Below are positions 1 through 10,361 of a stretch of DNA of 64,000 nt, piece after piece (within the stretch, counting starts at the first letter, position 1; the number at the start of each line of letters is the position of its first letter). Source of the DNA: Takakia lepidozioides. Lineage: Eukaryota > Streptophyta > Takakiopsida > Takakiales > Takakiaceae. The stretch is taken from contig CM060732.1 in NCBI GenBank assembly GCA_030704615.1, positions 27,092,001 through 27,156,000 on the forward strand. Reading direction: 5' to 3'. The notes beneath the pieces are model-generated. The model was not told where the DNA came from. It did not search any database and saw only the letters and a program-made list of their open reading frames with translations. The translations under genes were made by a program, and so were the position numbers.

Positions 1-315
1 TTTTCTATATCGCTGCAATGTAATTTCTTAAATAAAGCTTAGTTGTGATGATAAAGATATATTCTCTTTTCAACTAGTCAATAGGGGATGGTACAGGGAA
101 TTGTCAATGCTCTATAGAAATTGTTATTGGAAGCATAATTGGCTATAGACATGGTATAGACCTTTTGAGGGCTATCTTGAACTTATGGAAGAATGGAATA
201 ATACATATGGAGTAGGGAAATCTTTGGAGGAACTGAGTAACCAGAATTGGTGGTAAAGAACGATCGATGGTGTGTGAAGAGGAGAAGAGATAGCAGCTCT
301 TTTGGAATTGATTAA

Positions 316-870
316 TGGTCTACCCGCCCGAATCACATCTATCGACGCCAGACGGGAGTCATTTTCCCGAAAGCAGACGACATCATTGTCTTCCTGGATG
401 TTTACAGGGACGATCCTCGACTTGTCCAGCTGAGAGCAATGCAGTTTCTTCCAGGATTGCACGATTCTCCTGGACCCCGGCTGGGGAGCAGGTGGTTCCT
501 ACGCATCATGGACCTGGACTTTCCGCATGAGTGGGAGCCGAACAGATCACGCACAGCGTTGCTGTATCGCTGGAATTGTTGCGAGTGGACGTATGATGAG
601 TGCATAGGTGAAAACTTTACGCGTGGACGGACTGGCTCGGAAAGTGGGGACATTCTCTTCAGTTATGAGGATGAGGAGGAGGGGAGCACAGGGCCCATTG
701 TGAAAATGTCCTTCTACCAAGGGGGCGCTATTGATAAACACGACATCCTCGTTAGTTTCAACCGGGCGACAGAAACCACTGACATTTTGTTCAAATATAG
801 GCACCCGGTCACTGAGGAGGTCCTTGAGAGGCCAGTTAGAGTTCCTTCTTCTTGGGCGAGGGGACCATAG
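316..870 (+). CDS. Uncharacterised RWNCC-family protein, copy 1
   Basis: I do not recognise the function. The frame is open from a TAA at 313-315 to a TAG at 868-870, about 184 codons, with no clear start inside it, so it is probably a last exon or a 5'-truncated copy. It aligns by eye with two other copies in this window (27705-28282 and 25817-26330): a DDIIVFLDVY block, an acidic WFLRIMDLDFP block, the signature RWNCCEWT, a GDILFSYEDE block, a HDILVSF block and a terminal VPSSW. No signal peptide or membrane segment is visible. It is the only copy with no internal frameshift. It is convergent with the MULE gene downstream. The repetition of the family near transposase, methyltransferase and palindrome arrays suggests it belongs to a mobile element, but this is inference. 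Confidence 0.55.
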   Translation, partial: WSTRPNHIYRRQTGVIFPKADDIIVFLDVYRDDPRLVQLRAMQFLPGLHDSPGPRLGSRWFLRIMDLDFPHEWEPNRSRTALLYRWNCCEWTYDECIGENFTRGRTGSESGDILFSYEDEEEGSTGPIVKMSFYQGGAIDKHDILVSFNRATETTDILFKYRHPVTEEVLERPVRVPSSWARGP

Positions 871-1551
871 GTCTTGCATGCTAGAGTAGACATGTTTTGA
901 CTCGCTGACACTCATGGCACATACATTTTCATTTAGAAATCAAGCAGCTTCCCTGTGCCATATGGGGAATATACATGCTTGGATAATCTTCTGTTAAGGT
1001 TTTTTGCAATTCACTGCCAGTATGCTGGGACGTGACATTTGTCGTATGGATTGCTGTTTGCACAAGGTGCAGTATGCAAATGCTGGAATGTGCAGTAGGA
1101 CCCTTCCCACTGGGACACAGAACTAGCAATCTTGTAAAGGCATCACATTTGCAGAACAGTAACAATGTATTTGTAGCAAATTGGAGTCTTCTCATAAAGG
1201 TGGACGAAAACGCCAGGATGGGCTGCGAAATCACTACAAATTGAGTGAAGAGCAATAACAAGGAAGCAATATGCAGTACACAGACCATAAACGGCGTTGA
1301 AATAGGCCTCAATGCCCGTTAATCTCCACACAATGTATGCTTTACTCGGATCCATTTGTAGACAACCAAAATAAAAAAAGCATGTGCATGCCATTCATGG
1401 CCAAAAACCACATTCTCATGTATTGCGGCACCGAAATTCACCTGTAGCCATGGCGATGCGGCACCACCAGTGTATAATTCCTCACAAAAAATAGGGTGCA
1501 AGAAGATGAATGTAATATAATTGCCACTTTCTCCTTCCCGAATGTGGAATG
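871..1551. other. Spacer with one palindrome copy
   Basis: I see no gene here. At about 1425-1441 there is one partial copy of the palindrome that fills the 6448-8225 array (GCGGCACCGAAATTC). It lies beyond the 3' end of the minus-strand MULE gene, so copies of this palindrome occur on both sides of that gene. I could not find convincing terminal inverted repeats or a target-site duplication for the MULE in this spacer. Confidence 0.4.
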
Positions 1552-2187
1552 TCAAGCAGTCCGACCAGTATCCTGCCGTAGGGCCTTGTGCAGCTCGTTG
1601 AAACTCAGTGTTGGAGCATGGATGAAGACGTCCACTGCGGATATGCAACTCATGCGCTTCAGAAAAATGTAATAAAAGTGTTTGCAGGGGACGTATGCTG
1701 CATTCTTTGATTCCATAACAAGGAAGTCCTCACAGTTGCAAGCTGGGTACTGTGAAACCGTGATTGCATACACGACACTGCGCGCAGCAGACCCGGCTGT
1801 TGACAACTGAAATATGCGCCCCATCCCGGGGTGAGGAACATCCCTGCAACCTTGCACTATGCAGGGCATTGCAAGAGCGTTGGCCATCCTGGTGTCGTTC
1901 GCCTTTGTTGGTGGCCGCCGTCTTTTCAGTTTCCCCCACCGATGGGTGGGCCAAGCTGTGGGGTCACCCACCGATATGCGGGGCAAAGAGCTTCTCGTGG
2001 GAGGAGGATGACGACTGGGAATTGGATTTTGTGGAACGTCTGTCCTCTCCACCAGTCGAAACCCTGCACTTCCTAGAGCGTCTGCCTCCTCCAGGGTAAG
2101 ATCTATACCAGTTGCCACAGGCCAGACTGCCGGTGGTTCAGGCATGCCTTGTACACCATACTTGGGCTTGCCGAACACACACGACAT
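1552..2187 (-). CDS. MULE-like transposase C-terminal part with SWIM zinc finger
   Basis: The translated minus strand contains a SWIM-type zinc finger near its C-terminal third: a CxC pair (ACNCEDFL) followed about 15 residues later by CKH, giving the CxCx(n)CxH pattern. SWIM fingers are the usual C-terminal DNA- or protein-binding module of MULE-type transposases in plants. The N-terminal half is proline- and arginine-rich and resembles nothing I know. It follows the TTNMAES-containing exon on the same strand (2206-2981) and reads as the last exon of one transposase gene. The domain call is firm. Membership of the same gene as the upstream exons is inferred from strand and order. Confidence 0.65.
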   Translation of the reverse strand: MSCVFGKPKYGVQGMPEPPAVWPVATGIDLTLEEADALGSAGFRLVERTDVPQNPIPSRHPPPTRSSLPRISVGDPTAWPTHRWGKLKRRRPPTKANDTRMANALAMPCIVQGCRDVPHPGMGRIFQLSTAGSAARSVVYAITVSQYPACNCEDFLVMESKNAAYVPCKHFYYIFLKRMSCISAVDVFIHAPTLSFNELHKALRQDTGRTA

Positions 2188-2205
2188 GACGTCGTGCCTG
2201 CAGAA

Positions 2206-2981
2206 TCAAAACTCCTTTAGTGTGGCCTCCACAAACTTTGCGCACACAAATCTCCCTGTGAAGCAAGGGGCAGGCACACCGCCCTGCGGGCTCCTCCGAA
2301 TCATCTCATTGCATCTCTGGTTGGTGTCGACACGAACAGCACAACATTTGCCAGGAAATGTCGGACGGGTCCGTGCAATTCTCCACTGCGAGGCCGACAA
2401 ATCTTGCTCCACGATTGGAATGTTGTATTGGGTAACAAAAATAGGAGCAACATGCTCATCCTCGGCATGTTGTCCCGAGTCTGGCAGCGATTCCATGGAT
2501 GCTGCAGCAGAGGGGGTACGAGTCCTACTTCGTGGAGGCGTGGGACGCAACATCGTTGCGCCCCGAGGTTGAGTGCGGATGTTCATATCTGATCTCCATG
2601 AATCCCCGTCCCCTCCGGGCATGTCCTCAATTCTTCTCTTCACCGGCCGGCTGCGGACATCGCCCTCCAGGCAGTTCCCCCGACTGTATAACGGCGTTGA
2701 CCTTATTGTTTCCCGCAATGCAGCAGTCCATTTTTTGGGATCGGTCGAACGATGCGCCGCCCTCATCAGCATCTCCTGCATGTCTGGTCCGATACCCCAT
2801 TGCTTTCCTTCCAGAAACTGGTAGTAACGAGATTGTTGCATGATAGCCCTCACAATATCTTCTGTTGTTGCTGTCAACATGTCAACGAGATGTGTCACAG
2901 AGGAAGCACGCCAAGAAGAGTGCACCGATTCGGCCATGTTTGTCGTCGGCATATCCGTGTCATCCTCCAAACTCATGTCCT
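2206..2981 (-). CDS. MULE-like transposase exon with TTNMAES segment and low-complexity tail
   Basis: This exon probably starts after a polypyrimidine-AG acceptor near 2982 (reading DMSLEDDTDMPTTNMAESVH). The TTNxAES motif lies just C-terminal to the DDE core in MULE transposases, before the SWIM finger, and that is its place here. Downstream is an unusual region of about 150 residues rich in Arg, Pro and Ser (PTPPRSRTRTPS), then a cysteine-containing stretch near the C-terminus (GKCCAVRVDTNQRCNEM) that could bind metal. The frame is open throughout and carries no premature stop. An ORF reading further upstream to 3054 runs into what looks like intron. Confidence 0.6.
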
Positions 2982-3059
2982 GTTGAAGGAAATTAGAAAT
3001 GTCACTGATTGTGGAGAATGTCCAAGCACAAAACAGAACAATTGTCAAGTACAAAAATG

Positions 3060-3770
3060 TGTTATCTATCTCATGTAGTCTCCAAACTGGTGGAATCTAT
3101 AGTGCCACCACGCAAGCCACGTTTGCAGTTCTGGCTGATCTTTCACATCCACTGCCCCTGAAGACACCCACCAGGCGCGTATGGTTGCAAACTCGGTCTC
3201 CGCCTCATCGATGGAATTCGCATTTTTTCACGCTAGGCACATACTGATATGATCCTGCTGGTGGCGTGACGCCACAAACCTTTTCGTGTTTTGCGTCAAA
3301 CTCTGCATGAAGTGGAACCCGCAAGATCTCTCATTCCCTTCCATTGGAGTCTTTGGGTCATCCCTATATACCCTCCTAACTGCAGCCCAGTTCGCCTGGG
3401 CATTGTCAGCCATGAAGCCCCTAAAATCGGGAGGGGGCAACTTGGCTCTCGCCATTTGCTCATTAATTCCGCGCCACATATGCAACTCCGAATCTGTGTC
3501 TTCTCCCTTCATTTCGCAGATAGCAATGGTCATCAACTTTCTGCAATGTGGGTTGTATATATGTGCCCCCATTGTCACCCAATCGTGGTTGGTAATTCGC
3601 GGGATGTGGTCGAACATGACCCAGCAATTTGAGAGGTCTCCACTGGTCATCCGCTTCACCAAATCGACGCCGCTCCCCGGTCCGCACGTTGACATCTTAA
3701 ATATGAAGCACCTGTCGTCTCCGAGCCTTGACCAGGAAAGAAGCTGCCTTGGATGAAGTCGTAGCCGCAT
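3060..3770 (-). pseudogene. MULE-like transposase DDE core, frameshifted
   Basis: The minus-strand frame 3770-3228 contains MULE transposase core features: MTIAICEMKGEDTD, then FRGFMADNAQANWAAVRRVY (second catalytic Asp region), then CGFHFMQSL, the C..H block that precedes the last acidic residue. It stops at 3228 (CLA*), but the adjoining frame continues with a plausible transposase sequence (EAETEFATIRAWWVSSGAV) to about 3062. A single-base shift near 3240 therefore breaks the gene. The sequence upstream of residue ~25 is poorly conserved, and a repeat lies between this exon and the zinc-finger exon. I conclude it is an inactive MULE copy unless the shift is an assembly error. Confidence 0.65.
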
Positions 3771-3799
3771 ATGCGCTTCACTTTGGCCAAAAGAACTTA

Positions 3800-4800
3800 C
3801 AACCTAGCTCAATAATCCACAGGCCCTGCTGTCAAAGATCAAAAGGTAGGGTATGGTTTGTATGCAAGCCTCAGGAAACAGGCCAGACAGGCCGAGCTGC
3901 GCATCGACGACAGAACGACAAAGGCCAAAACGCAGGCTATAACATGCCAAACCAGGGGCAGTCGGGTTGAAATCAGGGCTGCAGGCAGCAGCCACCTCAC
4001 AGCGCAAAAACCCACAGGTCTCCTCAACCCATATCCCAAATCTGCATGCTCAAGAGACTTCAAAGTAGGTGAGGATCCTCACCTGGTCCCATCACAAAGC
4101 CCCCAAAAAATCAACAGATTAGTGAGGATTGTGGAACCCCAGGTGAATCACAGACCCTCACACTTGTCATCGATGTCAACTAAGAAACTCAAAAGCAAGA
4201 GAAGAAGATAAGAACATGAGAATCCCTAAACTCCAAAGGCACCTTAAGCGATTAGGGAAGAGGGTTATGCGCCATCACCACCCGCAGCAAGCCGCCTCCA
4301 CAAAGCACATAAGCAATGAAGCAAAGCAGACACAATCGCAAGGCACTAGAAAGGAGGGAGAGATACTTCCCAGCACAAGTGCCTTTGCTAAACTTAAAAA
4401 GCCAGAGGAGGGAAGATGCCACTGCATTCACAACGGTGTTTCCCGCTGCAAGAGAGACAAGGTGCCGCCTTTGCGCCTCGCCTCCCCAGGCGCTCGTCCA
4501 GCATGGGTACGACACCACAAACGGGGCAGCCACCAAAGCACGTCCGCCATAACACTCTCCCCGCGAGCTCAGAAGCACATCGCGTGCTTCTGACAACGGG
4601 AGAGACAACATAGGGTTTTTTTGTCCCCCGATTTTTCATCCGTGGATGAAAAACAGTAGAACGCATCCTTATACCCTGACGGATTTTATCCGCAGCAAGG
4701 TTAAAAATAGGTTTTGGGGTAGGGGTTAGGGTTTCCACCGTAATTAATCATAATTAGGGGTAGTAAAGATCAATTCCAGGCCATAATCACGTCATCCATA
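3800..4800. mobile_element. Dispersed repeat inserted in the MULE gene (R1)
   Basis: This non-coding block separates the zinc-finger exon from the DDE exon of the MULE. It shares blocks and spacing with 12100-12960: a GTGAGG..CCTCACCTG block followed ~550 bp later by an ATTTTTCATCC...GGATGAAAAA inverted repeat, then a TTAGGGTT-rich stretch and a run like ACCGTAATTAATCATAATTA. The two copies are strongly diverged. No coding capacity is recognisable. It is probably a non-autonomous element, with the exact ends not determined. The sequence inside has no open frame that resembles a protein. Confidence 0.4.
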
Positions 4801-4865
4801 AACAGATCACTTATGTCAGGATGAAAAAATATGGAATATCATGGAATGTCTGATCCTCTTCCGAT

Positions 4866-6098
4866 TCATTTCTTGCAGCCGACAATGTGGTTCCTGACAT
4901 TGGGGCTGCACACATGGGAGACAGCTTCCAGCAGGTCCTTCATGTCCCCCTCGCCCAGCTTCTCTCTTGTGCTTCCGTCCTCCGACATTATTCTACCAAT
5001 TGCAATCCTATGTGCCGATGCGAGCTGTATCTGCTTTGGTTTTGCACCCGGCCTCAACCTCACCTCCTCCTTGATAATATCCTGGGCTTGTTGAAAAGCG
5101 ACTCTGCAATTGCCTCTGGCGAGGGGGTGCTCATGCTTTCCGATGTGAATGCATGCTCTGGTGCACGCTGGGCCGACGGTCCTGACGTAGTACTGCTTGG
5201 CGTTGCACACTGCCATGCACGTAGGGGCTGCGTTGCAATGGCCACACTTGAACGTCCCTGCAGGAACTCTACCTTGAGGCCAAAATGAGGTCGACGAATT
5301 GCCAATCCAGTCAGTCTCATTCCTGGTGCCTTTGCTAGTATAATGGTAACATGTGCTCGAGAAACATTTAAGATGCCCAGCACACAATACATATCTCACT
5401 CGAACTCCATCACCCAGGTTGGACGATGAAGTTTTGGTGACACACCAAGGGTGGCCGTCATGTTTCCTGTTCATTCCTGCGAGCATGCCGCCTGGGCCTG
5501 CGCCTGCCGGCACTGGAGGGAATTCGTAGATAGCATTCCCATCCACAACATCAGGCAAAGTTTCAACATAATGGATTGGAGTTTTGTCGTAATCAAGCCT
5601 AAGAAGGTCACTGGAGCGGGAACCCGTTGTCTTCATCCTCCGCAATATGTCAATTACTGAGCGGACGGAAGTTGAATCGGACAGTGTATGCTGAACACTC
5701 CTAGTGACGGACGACTTCGAAACATACGATGGAAGGACCATACAGTCTTCATCGTCACTGGATAAGTCGTGGACGACTGTTTCCCTATTTTCCTGGATTT
5801 CCCTTTTCACATGTTTGGGTTTCTCTGCTTGTGAAGAGGTGCCCACATCCTTCACATCTTGCACGCCAGACCCTCTTGTGGAAGGAGGATCAACCAAGTT
5901 CCAGCGTGGGAACTCTTTAGGCACGATTTCACCAATGGCACTGTACCGGATGGATTCAGAAGCTGGGAGCCGCCACTCTTTGCCTTTTCCGAAATCTGCA
6001 TGCAGAATGACGGCACTTTCCAAAAAATTTCCATAAGCATCCTTCGTCTCATCTTCCAAAAACACTGGTCCAGGGCGGAGCCCGAACTTCACACACAA
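4866..6098 (-). CDS. MULE-like transposase N-terminal region with GCM1/FLYWCH-like zinc finger
   Basis: The 410-codon frame begins with about 200 residues of acidic, serine-rich sequence, then a Cys/His-rich module: CAGHLKCFSSTCYHY, a CGHC pair, YYVRTVGPACTRACIHIG and HEHPL. The final xGxHxHP signature is typical of the WRKY-GCM1/FLYWCH superfamily fingers at the N-terminus of MULE transposases, where they bind terminal repeats. The encoded protein then continues with a helical LASAHRIAIG region before the frame ends at a TGA next to the inserted R1 repeat. The nearest upstream palindrome (6448) is only ~350 bp from the start codon, so array A lies where the promoter should be. Confidence 0.65.
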   Translation of the reverse strand: MCVKFGLRPGPVFLEDETKDAYGNFLESAVILHADFGKGKEWRLPASESIRYSAIGEIVPKEFPRWNLVDPPSTRGSGVQDVKDVGTSSQAEKPKHVKREIQENRETVVHDLSSDDEDCMVLPSYVSKSSVTRSVQHTLSDSTSVRSVIDILRRMKTTGSRSSDLLRLDYDKTPIHYVETLPDVVDGNAIYEFPPVPAGAGPGGMLAGMNRKHDGHPWCVTKTSSSNLGDGVRVRYVLCAGHLKCFSSTCYHYTSKGTRNETDWIGNSSTSFWPQGRVPAGTFKCGHCNAAPTCMAVCNAKQYYVRTVGPACTRACIHIGKHEHPLARGNCRVAFQQAQDIIKEEVRLRPGAKPKQIQLASAHRIAIGRIMSEDGSTREKLGEGDMKDLLEAVSHVCSPNVRNHIVGCKK

Positions 6099-6447
6099 GT
6101 ACTGCTCAATGACAATCGCAAATCCTTGGTCGCAGGGTATTTTAGCTTATCAGAGAATCAGGATGGAAGTACACATTTATCCAAACACGGGAGTCCATGG
6201 TGAAGACGAGACCTCTCGGTACGCTCCGCAGCGAAGTCCTGCAATGAGAAGAGTGTGTCCTACCTAATAACACAAATGATTTTCTGGAGGATTCCGTATC
6301 CAACAGGATGGGTGATCAGTGCACGTAAAGATGAAGGTGTATAACGTACGTTACAAAAACGGACGACAACAGCAAGTTCACATCGGATATTTGGTGCCTG
6401 AATTGTAATGTACAACCACTTGGGCTACAATAAATCAGGCCTTCCCA

Positions 6448-8225
6448 TGAATTTCGGCACCGAAATCTGGATGAACATCTCTGTCATGTAACAGCTTTGG
6501 AAGCCAGGGGATGAATTCCGGCAACAGAAATCGTAATTTGTTCACCTCATGAAACTGACCAAGCACCCAACGGATGGATTTCGGTGCCGAAATTCGGATG
6601 AACATCTTCTTCATTAAATTGTTTCTGCACATAAGGGTTGAATTTGGATGCCAAAATACGGATGAATGTGTTCCTGATTACAGTCGTGATTCACCACGTG
6701 TCCGGATATCGGTGCCGACATCCGAATGACAGTAATCCTGAATCGGCAGAATGGATGTATTTCGGCGCCGAAATTCATTCTTCATCTCCTTTTCCGACCC
6801 TAATTCTGCTGCCCTGCGGATGGATTTCGGTGGCGAAATTCATCTGAAGTCCTTTTTGTTTTTTTTTTCTTTGCGACAGATGAACTTCGGCGCCAATCTC
6901 ATCCAAGTACTCCCTTCTAATTTTCCTTTATCTTCGCGAGCAATGAATTTCGGCGCCGAAATTCATCCGAAGTCCTCCCGAATTTTATTTTTTTTCTTCG
7001 CGAGCAATGAATTTCGGCGCCGAAATTCATCCAAAGTCCTCCTGAATTTTATTTTTTTCTTCGCGAGGAATGAATTTCGGCGCCGAAATTCATCCGAAGT
7101 CCTCCCGAATTTTTTTTTTTCTTCGCGAGCAATGAATTTCGGCCCCAAATTCAACTGACTTCATCCCTCCAAATTCTTTTCAGGGTTTGAGAGCCGGATT
7201 TCGGCACCGAAATTTATCGAATGCCCTCCCTCGAATATTTATTTTTCTTTGAAATGGATGAATTTCGGCGCCGAAATTCGTCCAAACCCGACACTTACTT
7301 TTTGCTTCTAGATGATATCCGACGAAGATAACAGGAATATTCTGCATTTGATGGAGAAATCGGCATATTGAACCCCTTCTGTCAAAATTAATTGCATTTT
7401 AGCCGTTTTTTTCATTTGAAACCGACAGTATCCATTAAGTGGTCTTTTTCGCACGGGACGTTGCCGCACATAAAGTATAATTTCGGCGCCGAAATTATAG
7501 TTAATTGTCCAGAAATGGCAAGTCCAACAGGCATGGACAGCATCCGTCAGGGGCTGGTGAGGATGGTATTTTTGAGGGGAGGGCTTCTCAGAGTAACAGC
7601 GGTAGCGGCAGTGCAGGTTCGGAGGTAGGTGGAAGGCAGCCATCCTTGCATGAGACCGGGGATGCATCGGACAGTGATAGCGGATCCTCACCATAGCAAA
7701 GTCTCATTTGGATCCTTTTGTTGTACAGTTCTGAAACACTTAATGAAAATATTGACGATTTGAAAAATCATTGTGTTCAGACTACTTGTCTGATTCCCTA
7801 CATTTCTTCCACCAACCAAAATGTATAATAAAAGCAGAAGAGACGCAAACTTCAGTGAAGAACCCTACAAGTAATTTATGCACACCATTGAGCCGGGAAC
7901 TTGAAGCCATGAAAACCCTGCCGTTTCTAACATTCATATTGGGAAATTTGGCGCCGAAATAGCCCAGTGCGCGCCTTCGTTATATGGGCCTCAAAAATTC
8001 CACGGATGAATTACTGCACCAAAATATCGCGATGGAAGCCTTCAGCACAAGGCACTTCAGCACATTCCACTTGGGTATTTCGGCGCTGAAATAGCCCGTT
8101 TTGCGCCATTAAATACCGCACTATATCACATTTTAAGAGGTAATTTCGGTGCCGAAATACCCCGGTGGATGTCTTCAAAACACCATTTTAGCACACTGCT
8201 CTTGGGAATAACGACGCCGAAATAC
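6448..8225. repeat. Palindrome array A (core TTTCGGCGCCGAAA)
   Basis: About 19 perfect or decayed copies of a palindrome, consensus GAATTTCGGCGCCGAAATTC, spaced mostly 50-70 bp apart. Clear copies lie near 6448, 6573, 6755, 6820, 6943, 7007, 7070, 7197, 7258, 7478, 8070 and 8135. Between ~6936 and 7144 the unit is a true tandem repeat of 62-64 bp (palindrome, ATCCGAAGTCCTCC, pyrimidine run, TTCGCGAG). Elsewhere spacers differ. The central dinucleotide is CG, TG or CA. The array is immediately upstream of the minus-strand MULE gene. Open frames through it are artefacts of the repeat. No gene except possibly 7505-7696 lies inside. Confidence 0.85.
7505..7696 (+). CDS. Possible last exon of a disordered acidic protein
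   Basis: A short open frame inside array A follows a plausible splice acceptor (TTGTCCAG) and ends in TAG at 7694-7696. The composition is coding-like and intrinsically disordered: SNSGSGSAGSE, then DASDSDSGSSP at the C-terminus. About 45 bp downstream is AATGAAAATATTG, which could act as a polyadenylation region. I found no convincing upstream exons. It could be the tail of a plus-strand gene divergent from the MULE, or chance. Confidence 0.25.
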   Translation: MSRNGKSNRHGQHPSGAGEDGIFEGRASQSNSGSGSAGSEVGGRQPSLHETGDASDSDSGSSP

Positions 8226-8328
8226 CTCATTCCGCATCCTGGACCAGGAGAAACAGACCATATTACCGAGGTAAGAGGACATAACACCGTCAATAAAGGC
8301 AGGAAAATTCCAATTCTGCGGATGCCCG

Positions 8329-8373
8329 CTCATGAGCTCATAGGCTCATAGGCTCATGGGCTCATGCGCTCAT
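8329..8373. repeat. Short GCTCATRG tandem repeat
   Basis: Four to five copies of a ~10-11 bp unit (GGCTCATGG / GGCTCATAGG) in direct tandem. Simple sequence; no function inferred. Confidence 0.7.
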
Positions 8374-8422
8374 GAAATAGTAAACCTCCAAATGGTCTCT
8401 CTTCACCATAATTCCCTCTTAA

Positions 8423-8725
8423 TTAATTCAACTGAAGTTTTTCTATCTTCAGGTCTTTTATCTGTTCTTTCATAAATTCTGGATATCCATCTATAGGACA
8501 ACACCACATTCTGATCCACTGTCGTCCCAGATGACAATGTTTATATAGAATTGACAACTCATTTTTCCAGGCTTTACTCACACTTTCTATTCGTACCAAC
8601 TCTGCTTTATTGCACAATAAGCTTTTAAATATCCGAATAGATATATCTCTCGGCAACCCAAGAATTAATTCACCCATAGAGTTAGTATCTTCTCCATTTG
8701 TGCACATCCTCACTATCTCACGCAA
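8423..8725 (-). CDS. F-box protein, N-terminal fragment
   Basis: The minus-strand frame encodes about 100 residues. Residues ~18-60 match an F-box: LILGLPRDISIRIFKSLL, then LVRIESVSKAWKNELS, with the characteristic LPxDI, IF..L and VSKxW positions. F-box proteins recruit substrates to SCF ubiquitin ligases through SKP1. After the box there are ~40 residues (WIRMWCCPIDGYPEF) and then a stop. No kelch, LRR or other substrate-binding repeat is visible, so this is a truncated gene or a first exon. It is flanked by a copia gag fragment on its 5' side. Confidence 0.6.
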   Translation of the reverse strand: MREIVRMCTNGEDTNSMGELILGLPRDISIRIFKSLLCNKAELVRIESVSKAWKNELSILYKHCHLGRQWIRMWCCPIDGYPEFMKEQIKDLKIEKLQLN

Positions 8726-8854
8726 TTATAATTCTCCACCCATTGCACATAGAATTGAATCCACATTCCATCATTCATTCTCCATACAAGGTAAATCAAT
8801 TGAACTTCCTTTTTTCTCCTTCTTCTCTTCTATTCATTCACATACACAACACAG

Positions 8855-9200
8855 TTGCAGTGTGGGCATTGTGGCAAGTTTGGGCATGGAGAGGCCCAGT
8901 GTTATGACTTGCATCCTGAGTTGCGGCCAGGCCAGTTCCAACGGAACAATGGTGGCCGGGGGCGAGGTGGAGCAGCTCAGAGAGAACGAGGTGGCCAGGC
9001 ACGAGGTGCAGGCCAAGGGCAAGCTCAGCATGGCCATGGACGAGGTGGTCAGGGTGTTGACCAAGGCATGGCCAACCGACTTCAACAGCTAGAGCAGCGG
9101 CTTGCTGCCATGGCCACAGCTCAGGTGGTACCAGCTCCAAGACCTGAGGGTCCACCTCCTGCTCCTGAGGGAGGAGATATGGGAAGCATGGGATTCATGT
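8855..9200 (+). pseudogene. Ty1/copia-type gag fragment with CCHC zinc knuckle
   Basis: The plus-strand frame reads a CCHC knuckle (CGHCGKFGHGEAQC) followed by DLHPEL. This combination of knuckle plus LHPEL is common in plant copia gag proteins. A Gly/Arg/Gln-rich basic region follows (GGRGRGGAAQRERGGQ), then a short coiled segment (NRLQQLEQRLAAM). After ~9200 the frame enters unrelated repeat sequence, so only ~115 residues are gag-derived. No protease, integrase or RT of copia type is adjacent. This is a fragment. Confidence 0.5.
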
Positions 9201-9239
9201 GCGGAGCAGCACTACCTCTCATTACAACATATCAATTAC

Positions 9240-9480
9240 CTCTAGGATGGTTCTTTTGGCTTTTTCATTCCTTCTTTATTGACTCTCATCCATACCGGAT
9301 GAATTACCATGGAATGAAAAAAATTACCTCTATGGAGGTTGCCAACAACATCCTGTTTTTCATCCATACCGGTTGAAAAACTACCAGGATAATAATTTTT
9401 TTCATTCCTCTTTTATTGACTATTTTTATCCATACCAGATGGTCTGGTGAGGAATGATAAAATTACCTAGATGGAGGTAA
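9240..9480 (+). repeat. Diverged direct duplication with CATCC..GGATG motifs
   Basis: Two related ~90-bp segments (about 9245-9340 and 9395-9480) share TTTTTCATTCC, TTTATTGACT, CATCCATACC and AATTACCT..ATGGAGGT in the same order. Between them lies another TTTTTCATCCATACCGGTTGAAAAA inverted repeat. The same CATCC/GGATG hairpin theme occurs at 4635-4655 and 12785-12810. It may mark the end of the element family that contains R1. Confidence 0.45.
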
Positions 9481-10139
9481 GACGCTGCAGCCTGATAAGG
9501 CACCGACCTACTCCTTTTCGGGCCTGTTTCTGATGTGTACTGGATCATAATGAGGTGTTCTTTGCATGTTTTAGCATGGAACTCTTGAAGGATGAGGATG
9601 GTAAGCTGCAATGGGATCCTACCTATAGTTTTGGCTTTGTCATGACATCAGGCCTATGACCTGCAATCTGGTTTTTTATATGCAAAAGAGGTTGGACCTC
9701 GGCTGTTCAAGCTGCTTGTATGTACAAGTCTTGAACCTGCAATTTGACAGGCTGAATTCACATTCCCTTGACACTTTGTATGATCACATGTCTCGGGGTG
9801 AATACAAATGATATGGAATTTATTTCATCTTGCCCAAGTTGGACTGCTTGGTAGCATATTGTGATTCTAACAAACTGCAGGCTGGTCCTTATGCCTTGGC
9901 TGATGCATGACCTGCCATAATTAATGGCTGAAAAGGTAAGTTGCTGCAACCCGTGGGTCATGTCCAAGACGTATGTGTGAAAACGTGTCTTGAAATGGTA
10001 ATAGGGCAGGCTGGACCATGGTACCTTGCCCTTTGCATAACCTCAGCACTTTTGTGCTCCTCCAATACTTGACCTGCTGGTAAGGTATGTGTACAGGCTG
10101 AACCAAGAGGCCTTGCAGCCTGCACACGTGCAACAATAT

Positions 10140-10345
10140 CTTATCTTGTCCCACACAAGAACAAACCCCGCCCTCCCACCCTGTTTTGTCTTGGATGATT
10201 GGGTGGTGTCTTTTGGGATGATTTGACAAGACTGGAAGTGTGAGATAGTGCCCTATCTAGGGCTGTTTATGTCTTCAATTGACAATGACCCTTATGGGTC
10301 CTGTCCATGTCTTGACATGACGTGAATATCTTCCCCCTCTCTTTT
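10140..10345 (-). repeat. Inverted repeat flanking the LINE-like ORF, copy A
   Basis: This is the reverse complement of the blocks at 11140-11310 and 13030-13230. Shared landmarks are the CCCGCCCTCCCACCCTGTTTT block, GACAATGACC and CCATGTCTTGACATGACGTG. Together with copy B it brackets the reverse-transcriptase fragment. Confidence 0.65.
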
Positions 10346-10361
10346 TAACTTTTTCTGCAGA

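Noticed and set aside
6751-7158. 135-codon frame across array A
   Set aside because: Translation of the 62-64 bp tandem unit (MNFGAEIHPKSS); no independent coding signal.
8855-9376. Full-length host zinc-knuckle protein
   Set aside because: The knuckle-LHPEL combination is copia gag, and after ~9200 the frame reads into a dispersed repeat.
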